From the NCBI GenBank assembly GCA_956465555.1, contig OY101124.1, positions 124,001 to 188,000 of the forward strand: a DNA stretch of 64,000 nt, read 5' to 3'. Below, one piece after another: positions 1 to 7,967 of this stretch (within the stretch, counting starts at the first letter, position 1; every line of letters begins with the position of its first letter). The position numbers and the translations under genes were made by a program. The notes under the pieces were generated by a model, which was not told where the DNA came from, made no database searches, and saw only the letters and a list, made by a program, of their open reading frames with translations. This DNA comes from Nitzschia sp. pyKryTriq1. Taxonomy: Eukaryota; Bacillariophyta; Bacillariophyceae; Bacillariales; Bacillariaceae.

Positions 1-882
1 TAGATTCTTGGGAATATGAATCCGTTTCCTCAACTCTTTACTCAAATCCGTTCGTTTCTTATTGACCACACGTTTTCGAATGCCTTTCAAACTACCACCT
101 CCAGAAGGCTGGAAGGTGACGACGCCTCCCGATTGAGCGCCTCTCATCATGGTGATTTGAACCATTTGTTCGAGACAATCCAAGGCCGAGTCGCGACCGA
201 TCCGATCTTGCAACCACAAATGATGCAATAAAAGAATCCCAAAGTTGCCGCACCAAAAGACAAAGACGTTGCCATCATTATTCCCCATAGTGGGATGCCC
301 AGCAAAGGTACAAGAAGACGGCACGAGTCGGCTCAGGAGGCCAGAAATGCCCAAGAGATCCGTAGCGATGGCTTCCACAGCCGTCAACCACGCGGCAAGT
401 TGCATGGAAGAAAGCATGTTCGTAGTAGAACTATTATTAGTGTCCATGATCCCCGATGATTCCTCTTTGGAATGTCGACGTCGACGGCGGAAATGATGGA
501 GACTGGCCGTAATGAAAAGCGCCACGCAAAGACTGAGAATCCATCCAGCATGGTGGATCCGGTCGATCGTTGTTGATGCCATCGCCGAGTCGTTGTCACG
601 GACGACAATGCTGGAAATATCGATGGAGACTTGACGTTCCAAGATCAGTCCATACCAGAAGGAAGGATCCAACAAGTCCACAGGGAGCGTGTGCTGGCCG
701 CTCATCGCTGGATTATTCGTAGGATGCTCCGTCTCCATCATCAGCAGCATCAAGGCAAAAGCCGCGAGGACGTGGCCAAGCTCGTGGATCGCTCCGAAAA
801 CAACGTACCAAAGCATGATTCTTGGAAGGGGTGATGGAGAAGGACCACTCCTCCTCATTGATATCTTGGCTGTAGCTGGCAT
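1..882 (-). CDS. M50-like HELGH membrane protein fused to class-II glutamine amidotransferase-like domain (partial, runs off window)
   Basis: An open frame of 294 codons runs from ATG at 882 (in-frame TGA just upstream) off the left window edge without a stop. The N-terminal half looks like a site-2-protease/M50 module: a hydrophobic segment with HELGH (residues 33-37), then HAGWILSL (about 111-118), like the AGP-type M50 motif, and a later TDLLG (174-178) as possible third zinc ligand. From residue 211, CGNFGILLL followed by RGAQSGGVV (247-255) resembles the N-terminal nucleophile region of class-II glutamine amidotransferases such as GlmS (CGIxG ... RGxDSAG). In that family the cysteine must become the N-terminus, so cleavage before C211 would be expected. 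Motifs are seen; the domain names are inferred by eye. The amidotransferase substrate is unknown because the C-terminus is missing. Confidence 0.6.
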   Translation of the reverse strand, partial: MPATAKISMRRSGPSPSPLPRIMLWYVVFGAIHELGHVLAAFALMLLMMETEHPTNNPAMSGQHTLPVDLLDPSFWYGLILERQVSIDISSIVVRDNDSAMASTTIDRIHHAGWILSLCVALFITASLHHFRRRRRHSKEESSGIMDTNNSSTTNMLSSMQLAAWLTAVEAIATDLLGISGLLSRLVPSSCTFAGHPTMGNNDGNVFVFWCGNFGILLLHHLWLQDRIGRDSALDCLEQMVQITMMRGAQSGGVVTFQPSGGGSLKGIRKRVVNKKRTDLSKELRKRIHIPKNL

Positions 883-1629
883 GGATTCACGTTCAAGTCA
901 AACGGGTTGTAGCCTACTAGCACTCACTTTCTTTGGCAAATTTTGTTTGTTTCAATTTATGTGTCAAGAAAGAATAAGTGCGTGCTGTGTGTTTTGAATA
1001 TAATGCGAGTGCTGTACTTAGTACTTTACTTGTTGTAAAAGTAGATGCGAGCGATCGGCCAACATGGCAACATCAGTCGGAGTGTCACCGACCATCACCC
1101 TCCGATGATCGATGGATGATGAGGATTCTCTTCTTCAAGAACGAAAGAGAAAGAGCAAACGACTCTTGGATGAGAATGCATCATCATTCCTCGCATGGTG
1201 TCAACCTAGCCAAAAATAAGCGATCCGCATCTATCGATCCCAAGATCATCAACGATCAACGATGTGACACTACCGGTATATGAACTCGGCGCGGCATACT
1301 TCTACTCCGCCTTGCCGAGGTCCGTTTCAGCGTGCGAAAATCACCTTGAAATCGCATTCTGTTCGATTGAGGAACCTCTTGCGTTTAAAAAGAGTACTAT
1401 TTCAGAGCGGTAAACCCCAGCGCTTGCTGATGAAGAAAGCATTATATCATTATTTGCATTTTTAAAATGCAAGTGCAGCTCATCACTTCAAAATATATCG
1501 ATAAAGAGCTGCACCACCACGAACCACGATACAACTTCAAAGTACAAATACAATTATACGAACATGCCAGCTACAATATGCAACTGCAACAACAACAACA
1601 ACTGTGCTGTGCAGTAAGAGTACAATACG

Positions 1630-1655
1630 AGTACAGTGCAGTACTGCACTGTACT
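1630..1655. repeat. Perfect 26-bp palindrome
   Basis: The sequence at 1630-1655 equals its own reverse complement and is built from GTAC and TGCA. Outside it, a second short inverted pair (CAGTAAG near 1613 and CTTACTG near 1659) could lengthen a cruciform. Function unknown. Confidence 0.85.
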
Positions 1656-1904
1656 GTGCTTACTGTCCGCGTAGAATGAGTCGTGACGAAGCAGTCGTAG
1701 AAAGCGACGACGATGACGACGACTCCTCCTTTATTTAGCTCGCAATATAAAAAAAATAGGAGTACATAAATTTTTTTGTATGCATGGAAGGAACCGACCG
1801 CATAGCGCCACGAAAGTGCAAATTGGAGAATACAATAATTCATTCGAGATGATGGCGTAGAATACCATACTTGCTTGTTGTACAGTATGATGTGCTCAAC
1901 TCCT

Positions 1905-2005
1905 ACCAAACTAGTAGTAGCTTGGGTCTTGCCTTTCTTGTTCCTCTTTTGTAATTTCAATACGGACTACTAGAGAGCTACTCTATTAGTAGCTACTACT
2001 CTACT
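1905..2005. repeat. Direct repeat A, copy 1 (partner at 3444-3545)
   Basis: This stretch of about 100 bp, containing CTTGGGTCTTGCCTTTCTTG and ending in CTACTACTCTAC, recurs with a few differences at 3444-3545 in the same orientation, one copy on each side of the nitrilase-like gene. It points to a local segmental duplication with a period of about 1.54 kb. Confidence 0.8.
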
Positions 2006-2020
2006 ACTACTACTACTAGA

Positions 2021-2067
2021 GTAAGGGGTTCGAGAACTAGAAACTCCAAAAGGGATTCGGAGCCTCG
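2021..2067 (+). repeat. Direct repeat B, copy 1 (partner at 2420-2466)
   Basis: This 47-bp segment is identical to 2420-2466. Read in the frame of the nitrilase-like gene it encodes VRELETPKGIRSL, the piece directly before the putative catalytic-Glu strand. Downstream of this copy the sequence diverges from the gene. Confidence 0.85.
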
Positions 2068-2419
2068 CGTCGTTGAAGAGATTGGAAGTGGTGAGGACTC
2101 GAACGAGTCATCTGGTCCCAAAATGGTCATTTCTGCCATCCGTTGGAAATGACCAAAACAGAAGATCAACGAAAAGGAGCAGTGACGATGGCACACAAAT
2201 CTTTCGACCATCGAGATCGAGATATTACATTAGTTGAAAAGCTTGCTCTACGAGTAAGCCAATAGAAATTTTTAAGGCCACCCACCCACCCGGGCGATCT
2301 CTCAGGTCGCTTGGGTCAACCGCGCCCCGGTAACACCGAGCCACGGTCACGCCCAATCAATACTCTAGCACGTTCTGACACACTACAACTGACACACCGT
2401 AGAGAAGGGCAGGCGTAAG

Positions 2420-2466
2420 GTAAGGGGTTCGAGAACTAGAAACTCCAAAAGGGATTCGGAGCCTCG
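2420..2466 (+). repeat. Direct repeat B, copy 2, at the 5' end of the nitrilase-like frame
   Basis: Second exact copy of the 47-bp segment, directly joined to the open frame of the nitrilase-like gene. An in-frame TAA lies at its left end, so any coding use needs an upstream exon spliced in at or after this point. Confidence 0.85.
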
Positions 2467-2486
2467 TGCTATTCGGAGAGTACGCG

Positions 2487-3401
2487 ATGAAAGACTTGTA
2501 TGACGACACAGAAGACGACAGCAAAGACGGTATATTGATTCAAGTCGCAGATCGGCTGCGAGCCATCATCTCGGATGATGCCTTTGCCGACTACTTGTTT
2601 GTCGCCGGTACAGTTCTAGCTGCGCAGCCCACAGATCCCCAAATGAATCTGACGCAAGCTCTCGAGAATGCACGTAATATCATGTACTACAACTTCGCAA
2701 CAATGATCAAAGGTGGTGAAGGGCATTCCCATTCTTATTTTGTTCAGAAACGGTACATCAGTGGAGCAGATTTCTTATCGCGTGCACAGCTTCCAAACCC
2801 TTCCGATGAAGACATGCATCTCTATGGCGATGCGACTTTGCCTTTGCAGGAGACACTTAGAAAACGAGGTGACACCATTGTTTCTCACAACGTTGTGGAA
2901 ATTGATGGTATCCGCTTTGGTATTGAAATTTGTCTTGACCATCGCATGGGTCAACTCTACAATAACATTCAGCTGTACGAAAATGGGCAGTTAGTGGATG
3001 TACACTTGATTACAAGTGCTGGGATGGCGATTGAACGTGGCCCCAACCCCATTGTACCTGGTGGAGTGGTGTACCTCTCGGATGGAGAGGCGTCGTCGGC
3101 AGCTTGCTTGCGAACCGAGCAGGGCATTTTCGATCCAGACCATGTGTGTCGTGGCCGCCCGGATGGAATCAAGCATGTTCCTGTGGGAGGACCTGGCTAC
3201 AGCAACTTTTTTCCCATGTCAGCCTGTTGGGATATGAAGGATCGAGAACTACTGACTGGCTACTACAGCGTGCACCAAACGCAAGGATGTGCCTATACTC
3301 TCAAACTTTATGGGCTGGATATGCAGGAAAGATTCAAGCACAATCTGCCATCAATCGAAATATATCCAACGGTGGAGCTTCCCGAGCTAGAAAATGAATA
3401 G
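2487..3401 (+). CDS. Carbon-nitrogen hydrolase (nitrilase superfamily)-like protein, 5' end unresolved
   Basis: A 304-residue frame from the first ATG resembles the nitrilase fold. GIRFGIEICLDH carries a likely catalytic Cys, followed by VDVHLITSAGM; an upstream QKRYISGADF could supply the Lys, and LFVAGTVLA matches the strand usually ending in GS/GT. The usual catalytic Glu sits in a PE-like strand; here LVLFGEYAM fits, but it lies before the first ATG (about 2460-2490), inside a frame open back to about 2427. The true protein therefore probably starts in an upstream exon that I cannot define, or the gene lost its start when the local duplication formed. The C-terminus ends in an acidic tail at TAG. 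Substrate cannot be predicted. Confidence 0.6.
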   Translation: MKDLYDDTEDDSKDGILIQVADRLRAIISDDAFADYLFVAGTVLAAQPTDPQMNLTQALENARNIMYYNFATMIKGGEGHSHSYFVQKRYISGADFLSRAQLPNPSDEDMHLYGDATLPLQETLRKRGDTIVSHNVVEIDGIRFGIEICLDHRMGQLYNNIQLYENGQLVDVHLITSAGMAIERGPNPIVPGGVVYLSDGEASSAACLRTEQGIFDPDHVCRGRPDGIKHVPVGGPGYSNFFPMSACWDMKDRELLTGYYSVHQTQGCAYTLKLYGLDMQERFKHNLPSIEIYPTVELPELENE

Positions 3402-3869
3402 CTTATAAAAGCTGAACAGTAGTGCACACGCTAGAGCTACTGCTACTAAACTTGTAGTAGTAGCTTGGGTCTTGCCTTTCTTGTTCCTCTCTTGTTATTT
3501 CAATACGGACTAGTAGAGCTACTCTATTAAAGCCACTACTCTACTAGCTCTAGAGAGAGTAGGAGTAGAGAGAGTAGACTACTGGTACGTAGCCATTAGT
3601 ACAGTCTACTAATACTCTACTACTAGTAGCAGCTAAATTAGACAGTGCACTTTTTCGCTGCTTTACGATATAGTAGTCTAGTAGTAGTAGAGCTACTACT
3701 GGCTAGTAGAGGCAGGTAGGGGTAGTCGAGAGAGCGGAGTAGCCAGCTCAATCTACTGTACCTGTGCTGTACGAAAAGTCTACGAGTAGTAGTAGTAGTA
3801 GCTGGTCGTAGTAGCTACTACTAGTAGTGGTAGTGAAAGTAGACGACTGGAGTCGTCGTCTCCTCTCCT
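3402..3869. other. Convergent intergenic space, TAGTAG-rich
   Basis: It holds direct repeat A copy 2 (3444-3545) and then dense CTAGTAG/CTACTAG low-complexity sequence up to about 3830. No gene seen. Confidence 0.7.
3444..3545. repeat. Direct repeat A, copy 2
   Basis: Partner of 1905-2005, same orientation, about nine in ten bases matching by eye. It lies directly 3' of the nitrilase-like gene. Confidence 0.8.
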
Positions 3870-5771
3870 CTATCGTTCTTGAAGGGATCTTCGCATGGCT
3901 TCACGAATCATTTCCTCTTCGGTACGAAAGATCATTCTTGGCACTTCTTCTTCTTGGTCTTGCCCTCCTCCAGCACCAGCACCAGCACCACCACTCCGTC
4001 CTCGCCACCGCCCACTGTTATTATTTCTCTCCTCGGCTCCCAATAAAAGAAATTCCGACGCCGTGAGTGGTCCTCGTCCTCCTCCTCGTGCTTGAGGCGC
4101 GGCTGCTGCTGTTGTTGCTGTTGTTGTTGTTGTTGCGATGAGTTGTCGAAAGACTTGTTCCCAAGTTTGTTGTTGTTGTTGTTGCTGCTGCTGACCTCCT
4201 CCTCGTTGTTGTTGTTGTTGTTGTCGTCGTCGTTGGTCTAGCCATTGGCGATAGGCATTCCAACTGGTCACGCCCACAACTATCCAAGAGGATAGACCAC
4301 TCGCAAAGATGGCTACCACCAACGTCATGAGAGGGTCAATGACAGTTTGGACCCATCGAGAGGATCGAGTCAACAATCCCATCAAGACGAGTCCATTCTG
4401 CCAGCAGAAGTAGCAGTATGGAAAGAATGGTGGCGGTTGTTGTTGTGTTCCGGATGTTGTTGTTCTTGATGATGTTGATGTTGATGATGGAGTTGTAGTA
4501 TCAAGAATGGAATCAATTCGATTCAGCAAGGAATCTTGAACTCGGTCATTGGCAATGGTGTCTCCGTTTTGACCTGGAACTGCATTTCCACCAAATCTTG
4601 CTCCATTCGTACATTGGTAGGCTCGACATGCACTCCGCAGTTGCATGCACGCCCAACAAAAACTGGCATGACAATTGGGACATTGCATATGATTGCACCC
4701 CCCTTGTTTGGAAATGGGGGCACTACACGAAGGACAGGCTCTGGCATGACGTTCCATCCATTGTTTCGATTCGGCATCGACCAAATCCGCAGCCGTATTG
4801 GGCAATATAAAGGAGCAATGATCCTGACAACAGGGACATTCGACCGAAATGGGTCGAAACAAGGCGTCTCGAGCATGTTGGGCTGCCAGGCGGCGGGCCA
4901 ATAGAAAATTGGGGCGGGCGGCTAGAAAGGGGACCCATAAGAGAAAGAATAAATCGACCAGCGGAGAAGACGATGGCACATTGGAAATGTAGGTAGCAAT
5001 CACGATATAGGCCAGACTCACTCCTCCAATCGCCATTCCGGTCCCTTGTCGCAAGACTTTGGAGGCTTCGTCGCGTCGTTGTTGATATTGAGGCGCCAGG
5101 CATTCCGGAGTCACAAATCCTCCCCCCGTATTACTGCTTGATTTCGCGCTGCAATTCGGACAAGGTCGATACGATGGAAGGGCGCGCAGCAGTTGGTTCC
5201 GAATCTTTTCATCCCACTGTCGAATCAGCGTATTCGTGTGTTCGCTACCATCCCCGCCTCCGCCTCCGTCCCCGTCCCGTTGTGTTTGTGGTTGGAGCAG
5301 GGCAATCACGGCATCTTTTCTTCGCAACGCTTGAGGACAGACGGGACATTTGAGAGGTCCCGAATGGGCGGGATCTTGGACTTGACTCTTGGCGTAGCCT
5401 CGGAGACAATCCAAGCAGACCGCGTGGGAACAGCTGGCCGTCACGTGCCAAACTTCCGGCTCGCAGTAGCAGACGGGACATGTGGCACCGGGCGGCGGTA
5501 ATATAGTACCTGTACCACCCAGCAATACACATTTCAAGGTCCGTTTCGAGCCGCGAAACAAGTCCATCCATTCAAATTCCGAACTTCCGTGCGAGCGACC
5601 CGCCCATGTTTTCCAAGAATCTTCGCCCGCAGTCGCGGCAACCACGGCATCGGCGGCGGCGGACGAGGGAGAAGAAAGGGGCTGGCGGGTGGTCATGGAC
5701 GCGGACGCTGTCGTCGCTGTAGAAGATCGTCGTCGTTTCATACTCATACTCATACTCATACGGATACTCAT
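3870..5771 (-). CDS. Membrane-bound RBR (RING-IBR-RING) E3 ubiquitin ligase
   Basis: 633 residues from a run of in-frame ATGs. RING1 spans about 98-145 (CPVC ... CSHAVCLDC ... CPVC). The middle zinc region is split: CPNC at 204-207 and CPCC at 312-315 are separated by a long insert with two hydrophobic segments (about 246-263 and 271-288). RING2 is textbook: CPSCSAPISKQGGCNHMQC ... FCWAC (346-375), with Cys359 of GCNHM in the position of the thioester-forming Cys of HHARI/Parkin-type ligases. Another membrane segment follows near 480-510, then Gln-rich sequence, and the C-terminus (about 617-631, EEMIREAMRRSL) resembles a ubiquitin-interacting motif. Expected role: ubiquitin transfer at an internal membrane. 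The hairpin inside the IBR is unusual. Divergent from the gene at 6292. Confidence 0.88.
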   Translation of the reverse strand: MSIRMSMSMSMKRRRSSTATTASASMTTRQPLSSPSSAAADAVVAATAGEDSWKTWAGRSHGSSEFEWMDLFRGSKRTLKCVLLGGTGTILPPPGATCPVCYCEPEVWHVTASCSHAVCLDCLRGYAKSQVQDPAHSGPLKCPVCPQALRRKDAVIALLQPQTQRDGDGGGGGDGSEHTNTLIRQWDEKIRNQLLRALPSYRPCPNCSAKSSSNTGGGFVTPECLAPQYQQRRDEASKVLRQGTGMAIGGVSLAYIVIATYISNVPSSSPLVDLFFLLWVPFLAARPNFLLARRLAAQHARDALFRPISVECPCCQDHCSFILPNTAADLVDAESKQWMERHARACPSCSAPISKQGGCNHMQCPNCHASFCWACMQLRSACRAYQCTNGARFGGNAVPGQNGDTIANDRVQDSLLNRIDSILDTTTPSSTSTSSRTTTSGTQQQPPPFFPYCYFCWQNGLVLMGLLTRSSRWVQTVIDPLMTLVVAIFASGLSSWIVVGVTSWNAYRQWLDQRRRQQQQQQRGGGQQQQQQQQQTWEQVFRQLIATTTTTATTAAAAPQARGGGRGPLTASEFLLLGAEERNNNSGRWRGRSGGAGAGAGGGQDQEEEVPRMIFRTEEEMIREAMRRSLQER

Positions 5772-6291
5772 ATATTAACGAATAGAATGGAGTGGAATGG
5801 AATGGAATGAAAAGGTCGTCATCACTTGCTTTTGTGTACAACAAAGTCGTGATGACCCTACCACAAAATCAGGAAACGAGGAGTCGTGCGATGGTTTTGG
5901 GACAGTGGAACAATTTCTGGCATGGTCGACCTGTTGGACTGCTTTGTGTAGGATACGGATGGCGGAAGGACGATTCATTTTTTGGCACGTGCTCCATCGT
6001 GTGCTCAACATGTCGTATGCGACTCCTTTACTTATTGGACATGCTCCTCCCACCGAGCATGCGCATGCCTGTGCCGCACAAGAAGAACGTAAGAACGGCA
6101 CAAAGAACGACGACGCATGTCTCATGTTGTCTCATCACAAAAGACGAAAGACGACACAATAACATGACACAATCACGATCGTTCTCATCAGCATCAGCAT
6201 CACCATCGATCTGTCATCGATCTGTCACCCCCCATTGTTCATGGTTCCTTTTCATTAAACTACCAACGTGCACGTGTTTGTACTTTCGACC
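5772..6291. promoter_or_regulatory. Divergent intergenic promoter region
   Basis: 520 bp between the RBR ligase and the unknown membrane protein, transcribed away from each other. Tandem GGAATG-like 5-mers occur near 5786-5812. No individual factor site is claimed. Confidence 0.5.
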
Positions 6292-7770
6292 ATGCCGTTC
6301 CTTGGAAATCGAAAACGGAGAAGACCCAACAACAGCAGCAACAACAGCAACAACACACAGAGTAGTACGAATACATCATCATGCAAGAGTAATCAAAAGG
6401 AAGAGCATCAGGCAAAGGAGGCGCAACTCGTACAAGGAGGACGAGGACAAGTACAAGTAAAAGTGGTCATCGCCAGCAATGACCCCGCAACGAATTCGAC
6501 AACAAACGGGAACCATCCGCAGTCGCAGTCGCAGTCGCAGTCGCAAATGGCGCAACATGGTGGTGGTGGTGGTGGAGAAGAAGAATTTATATTGTCACAA
6601 GTCTGGGAGGAAGAAGAAGAATCTCTCTTGGATGATTGGTCGTATAATGGAACAAGTAGTGAACTTGATGGTGATGGTGATGATTGTTGTGATGATGGTT
6701 GTGATGTTGAGGAGGAGGAGGAAGAAGATGCTGGCAATGATGGAATGATGTTGATGATGGATCGAATACAAGAACGATTTCGACGTCGGGGTCGCACCTT
6801 TGGCCGAATCACGGCGCACAAATCGCAATCCTATCGCAACGCGCTCCTTGCCAAGGAATGTAGCAGTCGAGAACACACCTTGCGATCCTATGTGGATGTT
6901 ATATCGGGAACAGCCACAGCCACAACCACCGGCACAACCAGCACCATATCATCACCAGCGACAACAACAACACCTAAAGCACGACAACATGATTCCTTGG
7001 CTTGCATGCTGCAACAACTTCGATATGAACTCCTCTTGGAGGGACATCATTCTTTGGAAGCCGTGGGGATTGCCATTGGATGGTGCTGGGGAAATATCAG
7101 TCTCTACACCGTGGTGGAGTATTGTGCCAAAATGGTATTGACCAAAATGACTGCTTCTACTGCTACTGGTACTGGTGCTGCCAATGCCTATTATTTCACA
7201 TTGATTCTATTGGGAGTGGCTCTGATGCGATGTAATGGATATCTGTGGGAATGGTTGTCGCTCAAGTCCCATCGACTGGTCAAATTCGAAATGCACAATC
7301 GACGACGATTGGGGTATTGGGATGCCAAAATATTATCGTGGCTCAAACAACAACAAAAACAACAACAACAACAAAAAGAAAGAGACAAGAAATCCTCCAA
7401 GGTCATATGTTACTACCGATGGAATTCCTATGTCAGCATGACGGCCTTTTACCTGCTGTATCTGGGAGTGGCGCACTTTTATCAAGAAGCATGGACTGCA
7501 TGGGAAGCCTGGATCTACCATCACTATACTCAGCTGGAGAAGGTATGGATAGAACACATGCACGAGGCCCAGATTCCGTTTGGTACTTGTACGGCTCTAC
7601 TGGCGATACCGACTTTGCCGGTATGGCAACGATGGGGTGCCAATGTGCTTTGCGAGGAAATGGTAGAAGGAAGCGGCATGCCACTGACATCCCTCATATT
7701 CAATGGGCTGATGCTAGTCGTTTCGGCAACGGCCTTGGCAAGAATGGGCGGGAGTCTATTTGAGATGTAA
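6292..7770 (+). CDS. Unknown multi-pass membrane protein with acidic/low-complexity N-terminus
   Basis: 492 residues from ATG 6292 (MPFLGNRKRRR); frame-compatible upstream codons are not ATG. The first 130 residues are low complexity (Asn/Ser/Gln and a Glu/Asp run). A basic segment with RRRGRTFGRITAHK follows, then the C-terminal half carries about four hydrophobic segments (around AYYFTLILLGVAL, SMTAFYLLYLGVAHF, TCTALLAIPTLPV and IFNGLMLVVSATALA) separated by a Gln/Lys-rich loop. I do not recognise the family. The layout suggests an organelle or plasma-membrane protein with a cytosolic disordered head. It is convergent with the cyclase/PDE gene, leaving 197 bp between stop codons. Confidence 0.7.
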   Translation: MPFLGNRKRRRPNNSSNNSNNTQSSTNTSSCKSNQKEEHQAKEAQLVQGGRGQVQVKVVIASNDPATNSTTNGNHPQSQSQSQSQMAQHGGGGGGEEEFILSQVWEEEEESLLDDWSYNGTSSELDGDGDDCCDDGCDVEEEEEEDAGNDGMMLMMDRIQERFRRRGRTFGRITAHKSQSYRNALLAKECSSREHTLRSYVDVISGTATATTTGTTSTISSPATTTTPKARQHDSLACMLQQLRYELLLEGHHSLEAVGIAIGWCWGNISLYTVVEYCAKMVLTKMTASTATGTGAANAYYFTLILLGVALMRCNGYLWEWLSLKSHRLVKFEMHNRRRLGYWDAKILSWLKQQQKQQQQQKERDKKSSKVICYYRWNSYVSMTAFYLLYLGVAHFYQEAWTAWEAWIYHHYTQLEKVWIEHMHEAQIPFGTCTALLAIPTLPVWQRWGANVLCEEMVEGSGMPLTSLIFNGLMLVVSATALARMGGSLFEM

Positions 7771-7967
7771 ATGTAAATACTACTACACTACTACTACTAG
7801 AATCATCACAATGTGCCACTCGTCCTATTAGTAGAGATCTACTACTAGTAGCTACTAGTACTACTACTAGAGAGATTGTGCGATTAGACCACTGTCTACC
7901 CTTTCCAAAAACAAAACTTCTTTCTAATACTGATTGGATTCATTAGCAATAGTTTTCCAGATTTCAT

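Larger units (their letters stand above)
883..2486. other. Intergenic region with palindrome and local duplications
   Basis: No convincing gene is seen. The stretch holds the 5' flank of the leftward amidotransferase-like gene, a perfect 26-bp palindrome (1630-1655), TAGTAG-rich DNA near 1970-2020, and the first copies of two duplicated segments (1905-2005 and 2021-2067). An open stretch at about 2095-2256 ending in a GTAAG donor-like sequence could be an upstream exon of the nitrilase-like gene, but its translation matches nothing recognised. Confidence 0.5.
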
